Positions 22,375 to 31,148 of a stretch of DNA of 46,957 bases are shown here, piece after piece (position 1 is the first letter of the stretch; every line of letters starts with the position of its first letter). The notes beneath the pieces are model-generated. The model worked only from the letters and a program-made list of their open reading frames with translations. It had not been told where the DNA came from and searched no databases. The DNA is from Methylobacterium ajmalii (GTDB lineage Bacteria > Pseudomonadota > Alphaproteobacteria > Rhizobiales > Beijerinckiaceae). The translations under genes were made by a program, and so were the position numbers. The stretch covers positions 1-46,957 of the forward strand of contig NZ_JACWCT010000008.1 of assembly GCF_016613415.1 (NCBI RefSeq), written 5' to 3'.

Positions 22375-23928
22375 CTACATCACCGCGCCGATCTGCCAGG
22401 GCACGAACTCGGCATCGCCGTAGCCGAACCCTTCCGACTTGGTGCGCTCGCCGGACGCCACGCGCAGGACCGTCTCGAAGATCTGGCGGCCCTTCTCCTC
22501 GATCGAGACGCCGTCGAGCACGTCGCCGCAATCGATGTCCATGTCGTCCTGCATCCGCCGGTACATCTCGCTGTTGGTGGCGAGCTTGATCGACGGGGTC
22601 GGCTTACAGCCGTAGGCCGAGCCGCGGCCGGTGGTGAAGCACAGCACGTTGGCCCCACCCGCGACCTGCCCGGTGGCGGCCACCGGATCGAAGCCGGGCG
22701 TGTCCATGTAGACGAAGCCCTTGGCGGTCACCGGCTCGGCGTAGCGGTAGACGCCGGTCAGCGTGGTCGAGCCGCCCTTGGCGGTGGCGCCCAGCGACTT
22801 CTCCAGGATGGTGGTGAGGCCGCCGGCCTTGTTGCCGGGGGAGGGGTTGTTGTTCATCTCGCCGCCGTTGCGGGCGGTGTAGGCCTCCCACCAGTGGATC
22901 ATCTCGACGAGCTTGTGGCCGATCTCGGGGCTCGCGGCCCGCGCCGTCAGCAGGTGCTCGGCGCCGTAGATCTCCGGCGTCTCGGACAGGATCGCGGTGC
23001 CGCCCTCGGCCACCAGCCGGTCGACCGCCGCACCCAGAGCGGGGTTCGCGGTGATGCCCGAATAGCCGTCCGACCCGCCGCATTGCAGCGCCAGCATCAG
23101 CTCGGAGGCCGGCACGGTCTCGCGCTTGGCCTTCGCCACGGCGGGCAGCATCTCGCGGAGCGCCGCCACGCCGGCCTCGATGGTGCGGCGCGTGCCGCCG
23201 GTATCCTGGATGGTGAAGCTGCGGAAGGTCTCGCTCTCCTCGATGCCGTAGGCGCGCTTCCAGCGGTCGATCTGCAGGCCCTCGCAGCCGAGGCCCACCA
23301 TGATCACGCCGCCCATGTTGGGGTTGGCGGCGTAGCCCCACAACGTGCGCTTGAGGATGTCGGCGCCCTCGCCCTGGATGTCGTAGCCGCAGCCGGTGCC
23401 GTGGGTGAGCGGGATGATGCCGTCGATGCCCGGGAACTCGTCGAGGAGGCCGGAGCGCCGCGCCTCTTCGGCGATGAATCGCGCGACCGTGGCCGAGCAG
23501 TTCACCGAGGTCAGCACGCCGACGTAGTTGCGGGTGCCGACCCGGCCGTCGGCCCGGCGGTAGCCCTCGAAGGTGGCGCGCTGGGTCTCCGGCACCATCG
23601 CGACGGGACGCGCTTCCTCGCAGAAGCGGTAGTCGCGGGCGAAATCGCCCTTGGCTTCGCCGAGGCCCACATTGTGCTCGTGCACCCACTCGCCCGGGGC
23701 GATGGGCCGGTTCGCGAATCCGATGATCTGGCCGAACTTGCGGATCGGCGCGCCCTCGGGAATCGCCACCACCGCGAATTTGTGGCCCCGCGGCACGCGG
23801 GCGGAGGCGGTCACGCCCTCGACGGCGGCGCCGGGCACGATCGGGTCCACCGCCACCACGACGTTGTCCTCGTGGCTGAGGCGCACGATGCGGGGGTTGG
23901 TGGGGTGGAGCGGGGTGGGGGCGGACAT
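22375..23928 (-). CDS. UxaA/GarD-family dehydratase (altronate/galactarate dehydratase-like)
   Basis: About 517 aa, the family length. An N-terminal SAF domain (RIVRLSHEDNVVVAVDPIVPGAAVEGV, residues about 12-95) is followed by the metal-dependent catalytic part with VGVLTSVNCSATVARFIAEE, PLTHGTGCGYDIQGEGADILKRTLWGYAANPNMGGVIMVGLGCEGLQ, LALQCGGSDGYSGITANPALG and LCFTTGRGSAYG. Members dehydrate altronate, galactarate or related acids; split relatives (SuyAB) cleave 3-sulfolactate. Start 23928 is preferred; an in-frame extension to 23973 adds 15 residues. Neighbours are an MFS importer and a HAAT operon. Confidence 0.85.
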   Translation of the reverse strand: MSAPTPLHPTNPRIVRLSHEDNVVVAVDPIVPGAAVEGVTASARVPRGHKFAVVAIPEGAPIRKFGQIIGFANRPIAPGEWVHEHNVGLGEAKGDFARDYRFCEEARPVAMVPETQRATFEGYRRADGRVGTRNYVGVLTSVNCSATVARFIAEEARRSGLLDEFPGIDGIIPLTHGTGCGYDIQGEGADILKRTLWGYAANPNMGGVIMVGLGCEGLQIDRWKRAYGIEESETFRSFTIQDTGGTRRTIEAGVAALREMLPAVAKAKRETVPASELMLALQCGGSDGYSGITANPALGAAVDRLVAEGGTAILSETPEIYGAEHLLTARAASPEIGHKLVEMIHWWEAYTARNGGEMNNNPSPGNKAGGLTTILEKSLGATAKGGSTTLTGVYRYAEPVTAKGFVYMDTPGFDPVAATGQVAGGANVLCFTTGRGSAYGCKPTPSIKLATNSEMYRRMQDDMDIDCGDVLDGVSIEEKGRQIFETVLRVASGERTKSEGFGYGDAEFVPWQIGAVM

Positions 23929-24034
23929 GGGTGGGACCTTCAAAACCTTTATCGAGGTATAATGACGTTCCAAGCGCTTTGGAATTTTGTCAGACCCGGA
24001 CCCTCAACCTGAGCGCCTGTTTGATCGGGAGGAC

Positions 24035-24211
24035 CGACTTCGAACCCTCCTCGTCATCCTGGGGCCGCGAAGCGGAACCCGGGATCCATAACCGCTGACA
24101 GCGCAGAACTCGGTGCAACGCGTTCCGCTTCATCCGGTACCGTCAGCGGTTATGGATCCCGGGTTCTCGCCTTCGGCGAGCCCCAGGATGACGATGGAGA
24201 GTTTGAAGTCG
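24035..24211. repeat. 177-bp near-perfect palindromic element
   Basis: Nested inverted arms: CGACTTC/GAAGTCG (24035-24041, 24205-24211), a 15-bp pair (24051-24065 with 24180-24194) and a perfect 25-bp pair (24075-24099 with 24142-24166) around a 42-bp loop. It lies between the dehydratase and the end of livF (gap 23929-24277). The size and layout suggest a non-autonomous mobile palindrome (MITE-like) or a very large cruciform-forming repeat. The remaining bases of the gap show nothing else. Confidence 0.8.
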
Positions 24212-24277
24212 TTTCTCCCCACCAAACAGGCTCTGAGGTCGCGGGTGGGACGAATCGACGACGTGCGCGCCCCATCC

Positions 24278-25021
24278 TCAATGCGCCAACGCCTCCGCCT
24301 TGGCCCGCCCGCCCAAGTAGGCCGCGCGGATGTCGTCGTTCGCCCACAGATCCTGCGGTGCGCCGCTGAGCACCAGTTGCCCGGTTTCCAGCACGTAGCC
24401 GCGATCGGCGACGGAGAGGCCCATGCGGGCGTTCTGCTCGACGAGGAGCACGGTGGTGCCGCGCCGGCGCACCTCGGCGATGATCGCGAACACCGCCTGG
24501 ACGATCACCGGGGCCAAGCCCAGCGACGGCTCGTCGAGGAGCAGAATGCGGGGTTTCGCCATCAGCCCCCGGGCGAGCGCCACCATCTGGAGCTGGCCGC
24601 CCGAGAGCGTCCAGCCCAGCGCGTCGCCGAAGCGGCGGATGTCGGGGAAGAGCTCGAACATGCCCTCCGCCTCGTCCTTGATCTGGCGGGTCGAGAGTCC
24701 CTTCCGGTTGGAGGCGCCGAGCATGATGTTCTCGCGCACCGTGAGGCCCGGGAAGACCCGTCGCCCCTCCGGCACGTGCGCCACGCCGCGGCGCACGATC
24801 TCCTCGGGCTTCAGGCCCAGCAGCGACCGGCCCTCGAACAGCACCTCGCCGCCGGCCGGCTTCACCAGGCCCGAGATGGTCTTCAGCGTCGTCGACTTGC
24901 CGGCGCCGTTGGAGCCGAGCAGCGTCACGACCTCGCCGGCCTCGACCGAGAACGAGATGCCGCGCACGGCCTCGATCTCGCCGTAGCGCACGGTCAGGTC
25001 GCGGATTTCCAGGAGTGCCAT
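24278..25021 (-). CDS. livF: HAAT-family ABC transporter ATP-binding protein (operon 1, LivF-like)
   Basis: A 247-aa ATPase. Walker A is LLGSNGAGKSTTLK near residue 36, the signature is TLSGGQLQMVALARGL, Walker B is RILLLDEPSLGLAP, followed by VLLVEQNARMGLSVADRGYVLETG, typical of LivF. It is the last gene of operon 1, which runs from the binding protein at 29017. LivF works as a heterodimer with a LivG domain, here fused to the permease next door. Substrate unknown. Confidence 0.9.
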   Translation of the reverse strand: MALLEIRDLTVRYGEIEAVRGISFSVEAGEVVTLLGSNGAGKSTTLKTISGLVKPAGGEVLFEGRSLLGLKPEEIVRRGVAHVPEGRRVFPGLTVRENIMLGASNRKGLSTRQIKDEAEGMFELFPDIRRFGDALGWTLSGGQLQMVALARGLMAKPRILLLDEPSLGLAPVIVQAVFAIIAEVRRRGTTVLLVEQNARMGLSVADRGYVLETGQLVLSGAPQDLWANDDIRAAYLGGRAKAEALAH

Positions 25022-25034
25022 GGATGTCTCCTGC

Positions 25035-26864
25035 TCAGGCCGTCGCGAGGTCGGTCTTGAGGCCGATCATCGGTCCCTCGGTGCTCTCCTGGCCGAGATA
25101 GGCCTCGATCACCGCCGGCTCGCGCAAAACCGTGGCGGTCACCCCGTCGGCGATGCGCCGGCCGAAGTTGAGCACCGTGATGTGGCTCGCCACGTCGCTC
25201 ACCAGCGTCATGTCGTGGTCGATGATCAGGATGGTCAGGCCCTTGGCGGCCATCCGGCGCAGCAGCACGGTGAGCGCGTTCTTCTCGGTCGAGTTGAGGC
25301 CCGCCGCCGGCTCGTCGAGGAGGAGCAGCACCGGGTTGCCGGCGAGCGCCCGGGCGATCTCGACCAGGCGCTGGTGGCCGTAGGAGAAGGACGAGATCGG
25401 CTCGTCGGCCCGCGCCTCCAGCCCGACGAAGGCGAGAGCGGCGCGCGCCCGCGCCTCCAGCGAGGCGCGGTCCTGGGCGACGATGGCATTGCCCGGCCGC
25501 TCGGCGCCGATCACCACGTTCTCGAGCGCGCTCATCGAGCGGAAGAGCCGGATGTTCTGGAACGTCCGCCCGAGGCCCGAGGCCGCGCGCCGGTGCGGCG
25601 CGAAGCGGGTGATGTCCTGCCCGTCGAGCCGAACCCTTCCGCCGGTCGGGGTGTAGAGGCCCGACAGCACGTTGAGCGTCGTGGTCTTGCCCGACCCGTT
25701 CGGGCCGATCAGCGCGTGGATGCCGCCGCGGGCGACCGTGAAGCTGACCTCGTCCACGGCCTTCAGGCCGCCGAAGTGCTTGGACAGGCCCTCGACCTGG
25801 AGCACCGGGACGGCGGAGGCCGCCGCTTGCGTCAGCGTCAGTTCCTGCGCCCGGGGGGCGGCGAGTTTCCTCGGCCGCAGGCGCTTCACCTGGTCGCCGA
25901 GGAAGCCCCAGATGCCCTCCGGCATGAACACCACGATCAGGATGACGGCGAGCCCGTAGATCGCCAGGTAGAGGCCGGGGATCTCCTTGAGGAACCGCAG
26001 CCATTCCGGGATCAGGATCAGGAGCCCGGTGCCGATCACCGCGCCGACCGGCGAGCCGACGCCGCCCAAGAGCGCCATGGTGAGGAACACCACCGACTCG
26101 GCGAAGGAGAACTGGTCCGGGCTGATATACGTGAAGCTGCCGGCAAACAGCCCGCCGCCCAACCCCGCGAGGAGCGCCCCGATGGCGAAGGCCGCCACCT
26201 TGGTGCGGTAGATGTCGATGCCGGTGACGCCCGCCGCCAGTTCGTTGTCGCGCACCGCCCGCATGGCGCGGCCGAGCCGGGTCCTGGGCATCCGCCACAC
26301 CGCGTAGGCGACCGCCGCCAGCACGACGATGCAGAGCGCGAGGTAGCTCTGGCCGTCGGTGAACAGGCCCGGCCGCTTGATGTTCGGCACGCCGTCCGGT
26401 CCGTGGGTGACGGGAATCCAGTTGATCATGATCAGCGTCAGGATCTGCTGGAACGAGATCGTCACCATGGCGAGGTAGTGGCCGCCGAGCCGCAGGGTCG
26501 AGGCACCCAGGACAGCGCCGAGGACGAGCGCGAGCGCGAGACCGATCGGCAGGCAGAGCCAGAAGCTGATCCCGAGATCGACCGTGCCGAGGCCGACCGC
26601 GTAGGCGCCGATGCCGAAGAAGGCGGCCTGGGCGAGGTTGATCTGCCCGCACAGCCCCAGCACGACGGTGAGCCCGATGACCGCGATGGCGTAGGTCGCG
26701 GCCTGCATCAGGATGTTGAGCACGTAGCCGCTGAACGGCGTCGTGGCGGCGAGGAACACCGCGACCGCGACCAATGCGACGTAGGCGAGAGTGCCGACGG
26801 GGAAGCGGCGGGCGGGAGCCACGGACGCCGGGTCCGCCGCGACGGGGCGAGGGGAGCCGGTCAT
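25035..26864 (-). CDS. LivM-LivG fusion: HAAT permease joined to ATP-binding domain
   Basis: A 609-aa fusion. Residues 1-about 335 are a LivM-type permease with about 9-10 membrane segments and the loop GQINLAQAAFFGIGAYAVG. Residues about 360-609 are a LivG ATPase with Walker A LIGPNGSGKTTTLNVL, degenerate signature SSFSYGHQRLVEIARAL and Walker B LLLLDEPAAGLN. A proline/arginine-rich linker (RLRPRKLAAPRAQE) joins them with no stop or internal ribosome site, so this is a true fusion and not a frameshift. It overlaps livH by ATGA. Such fusions occur in several alphaproteobacteria. Confidence 0.9.
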   Translation of the reverse strand: MTGSPRPVAADPASVAPARRFPVGTLAYVALVAVAVFLAATTPFSGYVLNILMQAATYAIAVIGLTVVLGLCGQINLAQAAFFGIGAYAVGLGTVDLGISFWLCLPIGLALALVLGAVLGASTLRLGGHYLAMVTISFQQILTLIMINWIPVTHGPDGVPNIKRPGLFTDGQSYLALCIVVLAAVAYAVWRMPRTRLGRAMRAVRDNELAAGVTGIDIYRTKVAAFAIGALLAGLGGGLFAGSFTYISPDQFSFAESVVFLTMALLGGVGSPVGAVIGTGLLILIPEWLRFLKEIPGLYLAIYGLAVILIVVFMPEGIWGFLGDQVKRLRPRKLAAPRAQELTLTQAAASAVPVLQVEGLSKHFGGLKAVDEVSFTVARGGIHALIGPNGSGKTTTLNVLSGLYTPTGGRVRLDGQDITRFAPHRRAASGLGRTFQNIRLFRSMSALENVVIGAERPGNAIVAQDRASLEARARAALAFVGLEARADEPISSFSYGHQRLVEIARALAGNPVLLLLDEPAAGLNSTEKNALTVLLRRMAAKGLTILIIDHDMTLVSDVASHITVLNFGRRIADGVTATVLREPAVIEAYLGQESTEGPMIGLKTDLATA

Positions 26865-27736
26865 GCTTTCTCCGCGATGCGTTCGCCGAAGATGCCCTGC
26901 GGGCGCAGGGCCAGGAAGGCGACGAGGACGATGAACGCGAAGGCGTCCTTGTAGGGCACCGAAATGTAGGCCGCGCCGAAGGTCTCGATGATGCCGAGAG
27001 CGAGCCCGCCGATGATGGCGCCCGTGACGTCGCCGAACCCGCCGATGATGGTGGCGGCAAACGCCTTCAGCGCGATGGTGGCGCCCATCTGGATCGACAC
27101 GAACAGCACGGGTGCCACCAGGATGCCGGCGATGCCGCCCAGCACCGCGCTGTACACGAAGGTCAGCATGATCATCCCGGCGACCGGGATGCCGAGCAGT
27201 GCCGCCATCTCCTTGTCCTGGGAGGTCGCCTGGAGCTTCTTGCCGATCAGGGTGTGCTCGAAGAACCAGTACTGGAACGCCACCAGCACCGCGGTCACGG
27301 CGATGATCAGCAGGTACTGGGTGTCGAGGTAGACCGGGCCGACCAGGAAGCCTTGCGTCTCGAAGACCGGCGGCAGCACCTGCGGCTGCGGCCCGTAGAG
27401 CGCGAGCGTGGTGTTGGCGAGGAAGATCGAGGCGCCGATGGTCGAGATGATCACCGGCAGGTAGGTGCGGTGGCGCAACGGATAATAGACGCCGAGGTTG
27501 AACAGGGCGCCGAGCGCCGCCATGCCGCCGATGGCGAGCAGGAAGGACAGCCAGTACGGCCATTGCAGGTCGACGGCGAAGACCACCATCAGGAAGGCGG
27601 CCACCATCGAGAACTCGCCTTGCGCGAAGTTCACCACGTTGGTGGCGCGGAAGATCAGCACGAAGCCGAGCGCCACGAGCGCGTAGACGGCGCCGATGCC
27701 GATCCCCGTGAAGAGAAGCTGGAGGATGAGGTCCAT
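26861..27736 (-). CDS. livH: HAAT-family ABC permease (operon 1, LivH-like)
   Basis: A 291-aa membrane protein with about eight hydrophobic segments. It starts MDLILQLLFTGIGIGAVYALVALGFVLIFRATNVVNFAQGEFSMV, diagnostic of LivH, and contains GKKLQATSQDKEMAALLGIPV, the cytoplasmic EAA-like loop. It forms the translocation path with the LivM domain of the next gene, which it overlaps by 4 nt. A hairpin lies in the 120-bp gap to the binding-protein gene. Confidence 0.9.
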   Translation of the reverse strand: MDLILQLLFTGIGIGAVYALVALGFVLIFRATNVVNFAQGEFSMVAAFLMVVFAVDLQWPYWLSFLLAIGGMAALGALFNLGVYYPLRHRTYLPVIISTIGASIFLANTTLALYGPQPQVLPPVFETQGFLVGPVYLDTQYLLIIAVTAVLVAFQYWFFEHTLIGKKLQATSQDKEMAALLGIPVAGMIMLTFVYSAVLGGIAGILVAPVLFVSIQMGATIALKAFAATIIGGFGDVTGAIIGGLALGIIETFGAAYISVPYKDAFAFIVLVAFLALRPQGIFGERIAEKA

Positions 27737-27815
27737 GCGGGCCCGCCCCGATCGGATGAGAAGGGTCGTGCCGCCGCGCGTCTTGTCGAGACTCTTGCAG
27801 CGGCCGAGACGGCGT

Positions 27816-27838
27816 CGGGACGGCGCGTCGCCGTCCCG
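27816..27838 (-). terminator. Intra-operon hairpin between binding protein and livH
   Basis: CGGGACGGCG (27816-27825) and CGCCGTCCCG (27829-27838) form a perfect 10-bp stem with a 3-nt loop and no T-tract. In this position such stems usually stabilise the upstream binding-protein mRNA or attenuate transcription, giving more binding protein than membrane parts. That role is inference. Confidence 0.6.
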
Positions 27839-27856
27839 CTCGGGGTCTTCCGAAGG

Positions 27857-29017
27857 TCAGGCCTTGTAGAAGTCGATGCGCTTGTCGAAGACGATGTTGC
27901 CCTTGTCGTTGCGCACCACGTTGTAGCCGTGCAGGCCGTCGCCGTTCTGATCGAAGTTGTAGGTGCCCTCGGCGCCCTCGTGCCCGCGGATGGCGAGGAG
28001 TGCCTCGCGGATCGCCTTCGGGTCGGTCTTGCCGGCGGCGTTGATGGCCTTCGCCAGCACCGTCACGGCGTCGAAGGTCCAGGAGGACTGGTTGTCGGGG
28101 GCGAGCTTCATCACGCCCCGGTAGGCCTTGCCGAAGTTGCGCGCCGCGTCGCTCGATTCTTCCGCGTAATCCGCCACCCCGTAGGTGTTGTAGAGCGACG
28201 GCCCGGCGAGCTTGAGCGCCGTGACGTTGACGATCGAGGCCGAGCCGACCCAGGGCGCCTGCACGCCGAGCTGGCGCAGTTGGCGGGCGAAGATGCCGAG
28301 GTCGTTCTCGAAGGTGAAGTACGAGCCGATCACGTCGGCGCCGGACTGGCGGATCGCCAGCACGACGGGCGTGAAGTCCTGGCTCTGGTTGGTGTAGCCC
28401 TGGTCGAGGGCCACCGTGGCGCCGGCCTTGCCCAGAGCCTCCGTCAGCGCCTTGGCGCCGCTGGTGCCGAAGGCGTCGGTCGAGTGGATGATCGCCCACT
28501 TCTTCTTGGCGAGCGTGGTCACGCCGTACTCGGCGATGACCCGGGCCGAGAAGCTGTCGTTCGGGCGGAAGCGGAACAGCCAGGGATTGCCGAGCTGGGT
28601 CAGCACCGGATCGGTGCCGCCGAAGGCCACGGGCTTTCCGGTCTTGAGGATGTCCGGCGCCATGGCGTGGTTCTGGGTCGAGCGGATCGAGCCGAGGAAC
28701 GCCACGAGGTCGGGTTGCGAGGCGAGCTTCGAGAAGGCCAGCACCGCGCCCGGATTGGTGGTCTGGTCGTCCTCGGTGACGAGCTCCAGCGGCTTGCCGA
28801 GCACGCCGCCGGCCTTGTTGACGGCCTCGAGCGCGATCTTGGCGCCGTTGAGGGCGAAGCGGCCGGCATCCGCCCCGGGTCCGGTGACCGGCAGCACCAT
28901 GCCAATCCGCACCGTGCCGCCCTGGGCGCTCGCGGGCCGGATGATCGACGGCGCGACGACGCCGGCGGCCGCGACCGTGGCCGCACTCTTCAGGAAAACG
29001 CGACGCGTCGTCCTCAT
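27857..29017 (-). CDS. HAAT-family ABC substrate-binding protein (operon 1)
   Basis: About 386 aa. The N-terminus has a twin-arginine-type signal (TTRRVFLKSAATVAAAGVVAPSIIRPASA) and the mature chain opens VRIGMVLPVTGPGADAGRFALNGAKIALE, as in leucine/amide-binding proteins. IHSTDAFGTSGAKALTEAL and FDAVTVLAKAINAAGKTDPKAIREAL follow. Start 29017 gives 9 nt spacing from GGAGG; an ATG at 29023 is only 3 nt from it. First gene of operon 1. Binding of an amino acid, amide or aromatic acid cannot be told apart by eye. The 254-bp gap upstream (29018-29271) is the divergent control region with the Ldh_2 gene; no clear operator seen. Confidence 0.87.
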   Translation of the reverse strand: MRTTRRVFLKSAATVAAAGVVAPSIIRPASAQGGTVRIGMVLPVTGPGADAGRFALNGAKIALEAVNKAGGVLGKPLELVTEDDQTTNPGAVLAFSKLASQPDLVAFLGSIRSTQNHAMAPDILKTGKPVAFGGTDPVLTQLGNPWLFRFRPNDSFSARVIAEYGVTTLAKKKWAIIHSTDAFGTSGAKALTEALGKAGATVALDQGYTNQSQDFTPVVLAIRQSGADVIGSYFTFENDLGIFARQLRQLGVQAPWVGSASIVNVTALKLAGPSLYNTYGVADYAEESSDAARNFGKAYRGVMKLAPDNQSSWTFDAVTVLAKAINAAGKTDPKAIREALLAIRGHEGAEGTYNFDQNGDGLHGYNVVRNDKGNIVFDKRIDFYKA

Positions 29018-29271
29018 CGGCATGTTCCTCCCGTGGGAATTGGCCGATGCTTCGAGGCCCGGCCTTGGCTCGGATGAGACACCGGCAGCGCTGCCATGTC
29101 CATCCCCAACGCCGACGGCCCGGGATTAAAATTGCCGGGCCTGATCTGCGCCGGACGCCCTCGACCTGCGGCCGCGGCGCGGCCATTCTCCCGCGCGCCA
29201 GACCGTGCGGCCGTCTCGACCGGCTGCCGGGACCAAGAAACCCAGAACCAAGAAACCGGGAGGATTCTTCC

Positions 29272-30342
29272 ATGCAGATCTCAGCCAGCGGCCTGACCGC
29301 CTACGTGCGGGACATCTTTTCCCACGCCGGCTGCTCGGAGGCGGAGGCCGAGCGGATCGGCCGCTACCTCGTCGCCGCCAACCTGACCGGGCACGACAGC
29401 CACGGCGTCATCCGGGTGCCGCGCTACGTCTCCTGGCTGCAGGAGGGCGAGGTCGAGGCCGACAAGACCCCCGAGGTGGTGACCGACGGCCCGGCCTTCG
29501 CGCTGGTCGACGCGCATTACGGCTTCGGCCAGACCGCCGGGCCGTTCGCGACCGAGCTCGGCATCCGCAAGGCGCGGGAGAACGGCGTCGCCATCGTGGC
29601 GTTGCGGCATGCCGGCCATCTCGGCCGCATCGGCGAGTGGGCCGAGCAGGCCGCCGCCGCCGGCCTCGTCTCGGTGCATTTCGTCAACGTGGCCGGCAGC
29701 CTCCTCGTCGCGCCGTTCGGCTCGGTCGACCGGCGCTTCTCGACCGCGCCCTTCGCGGCCGGCTTCCCGGTCCAGGGCGCCGAGCCGGTGATCCTCGACT
29801 TCGCCACCTCGGCGGTGGCCGAGGGCAAGGTGCTGGTCGCCTCGCAGGGCGGCAAGGCGCTGCCCGAGGGCGTGCTGATCGAGCCGGACGGGCGCCTCTC
29901 GTCCGACCCCGCGACGCTCTACGGCCCCCTCGACGGTCCGGAGCGCGACAACCTCAAGGGTGCGGGCGCGATCCGGGCCTTCGGCGAGCACAAGGGCTCG
30001 GGTCTGGCCCTGCTATGCGAGCTGCTCGCCGGGGTGCTCACCGGATCGGGCACGGCGGGGCCGGGGCCGCGGCGGTTCTGCAACGGGATGCTGTCGCTCT
30101 ACATGACCCCGGAGGCCTTCGGCTCGCAGGACGCGATGGTGCAGGAGACCCGCGCCTATCTCGACTTCTTCAAGGGCGCGCGGCCGGTGCCGGGCGGCGA
30201 GGTGCTGCTGCCGGGCGAGCCGGAGCGGCGCACCCGCGCCAGGCGCCTGGCGGACGGCGTGCCGCTGCCCGATCCGGTGTGGGAGACCCTGCTGGCGGCA
30301 GGACGGCCGTTCGGGTTGGATGGGGAGGCGTATCGCACATAG
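29272..30342 (+). CDS. Ldh_2-family (malate/L-lactate/ureidoglycolate type) NAD(P)-dependent oxidoreductase
   Basis: A 356-aa protein of the L-sulfolactate/malate dehydrogenase family, which is distinct from classical LDH. Motifs: AANLTGHDSHGVIRVPRYVSWLQ near residue 38, the catalytic-region histidine in RHAGHLGRIGEWAEQAA, DFATSAVAEGKVLVA, and FGEHKGSGLALLCELLAGVLTG. CGGGAGGA precedes the ATG. Divergent from HAAT operon 1, so it may oxidise the imported 2-hydroxy acid. Family members act on malate, ureidoglycolate, sulfolactate and diketogulonate; the choice is open. Confidence 0.85.
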   Translation: MQISASGLTAYVRDIFSHAGCSEAEAERIGRYLVAANLTGHDSHGVIRVPRYVSWLQEGEVEADKTPEVVTDGPAFALVDAHYGFGQTAGPFATELGIRKARENGVAIVALRHAGHLGRIGEWAEQAAAAGLVSVHFVNVAGSLLVAPFGSVDRRFSTAPFAAGFPVQGAEPVILDFATSAVAEGKVLVASQGGKALPEGVLIEPDGRLSSDPATLYGPLDGPERDNLKGAGAIRAFGEHKGSGLALLCELLAGVLTGSGTAGPGPRRFCNGMLSLYMTPEAFGSQDAMVQETRAYLDFFKGARPVPGGEVLLPGEPERRTRARRLADGVPLPDPVWETLLAAGRPFGLDGEAYRT

Positions 30343-30363
30343 CTCAGCGGATCCGAGCGGTCC

Positions 30364-30777
30364 TCATTGGGCCGCCCAATCCTCGATGACGAGACCGGGC
30401 ACTCGGCTGAACTCACCGACATTGCCGGTCACGAGCGTAAGGTTCGCCGCGAGCGCGTGCGCGGCGATCCAGACATCGTTGTTGCCGATCAGCTGCCCTT
30501 GTCGTCCGAGCGTGGCCCGGATTTCACCATAGCGGCGGCCGGTTTCCTGGGGCTCGGCGATCTCGATCGGAACGACCGCGACCAGCCGGGCGAGGACTGC
30601 GAAAGCGTTGTCCCGGTCCGCGCTCTTCTCCGCCCCAAAGCACAGCTCGCCGTAAGTGACTGGCGACATGACGGCTTCGCCGATGCGGAGTGCCGTCAAC
30701 CGAGCGACGACCGAGCGTGGCCGCCGGCGCCTGAGCGCGATGATGACGTTCGTATCGAGGAGGTAGCGAGGCTTCAC
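30364..30777 (-). CDS. vapC: VapC-type PIN-domain toxin
   Basis: A 137-aa PIN-domain ribonuclease. Conserved acidic residues appear in [11 protein letters not shown] (first Asp), [13 protein letters not shown] (Glu), [25 protein letters not shown] (two further acidic positions). VapC toxins cleave tRNA or other RNA and are held inactive by VapB. The GTG start at 30777 overlaps the vapB stop (GTGA), so toxin synthesis is coupled to antitoxin translation. It converges with the dehydrogenase gene after 21 nt. Confidence 0.9.
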   Translation of the reverse strand: MKPRYLLDTNVIIALRRRRPRSVVARLTALRIGEAVMSPVTYGELCFGAEKSADRDNAFAVLARLVAVVPIEIAEPQETGRRYGEIRATLGRQGQLIGNNDVWIAAHALAANLTLVTGNVGEFSRVPGLVIEDWAAQ

Positions 30778-31001
30778 AGGCCCTCGCGCTCCTGCGGCGG
30801 CCCATCCTGCAGATCGATCAGCATGTCGGCGGGCATGTCGTCGATGATGTCGAGGAGCACGGAGAGATTGGCCGGGCGCTCGCGCAGGACGACTTCGTCG
30901 CCACGACGAAAAATCTCGACCTCGCTGCCGTCGAATCGGAACTCTCGCGGCAGTCTGACGGCCTGGCTGCCTCCAGACATGAAGAGCTTGGCGACAGTCA
31001 T
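30774..31001 (-). CDS. vapB: VapB-type antitoxin
   Basis: A 75-aa protein whose N-terminus [23 protein letters not shown] is the AbrB/SpoVT swapped-hairpin DNA-binding type of VapB. The C-terminal half ([25 protein letters not shown]) is acidic and should wrap the toxin. The ribosome site GGAGG stands 4 nt before ATG 31001, directly downstream of a palindromic operator. Expected autorepression by the VapBC complex. Confidence 0.9.
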   Translation of the reverse strand: MTVAKLFMSGGSQAVRLPREFRFDGSEVEIFRRGDEVVLRERPANLSVLLDIIDDMPADMLIDLQDGPPQEREGL

Positions 31002-31010
31002 GATGCCTCC

Positions 31011-31031
31011 GTATATACCCGACATATATAC
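31011..31031 (-). promoter_or_regulatory. Palindromic operator of vapBC
   Basis: GTATATA (31011-31017) and TATATAC (31025-31031) are perfect inverse arms with a 7-bp spacer, immediately upstream of the vapB ribosome site and very AT-rich for this genome. This is the expected form of a VapB operator overlapping the promoter, and its TATATA runs may include the -10 element. Confidence 0.7.
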
Positions 31032-31148
31032 ATCGGCCGTCCGATCGCCACAACGGCGGTCGGCTCGTAGAAAACAGCGAGACACCGCGCCCCGCTTCCG
31101 TACAATCCCCTCCGTCCGGCACGAAGACCGGACGGGAGGAGACGAGTG

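Noticed and set aside
20148..22589. 813-codon plus-strand frame over methyltransferase and MFS genes
   Set aside because: Low-complexity Arg/Glu/His product covering two real genes on both strands; no conserved domain.
22375..23928. Frameshifted SuyA/SuyB pair
   Set aside because: The protein is a single continuous 517-aa frame with both the SAF and catalytic domains, the normal UxaA/GarD length.
25020..29077. Very long plus-strand open frames (644 and 767 codons) over HAAT operon 1
   Set aside because: Antisense to livF, livMG, livH and the binding protein. Composition is His/Gln/Arg/Asp-rich with no domain, as expected from the complement of membrane-protein codons.
26865..29273. Upstream extension of the LivM-LivG frame to 1412 codons
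   Set aside because: The extension reads livH and the binding-protein gene in the wrong frame; the true fusion starts at 26864 with ATGA overlap.
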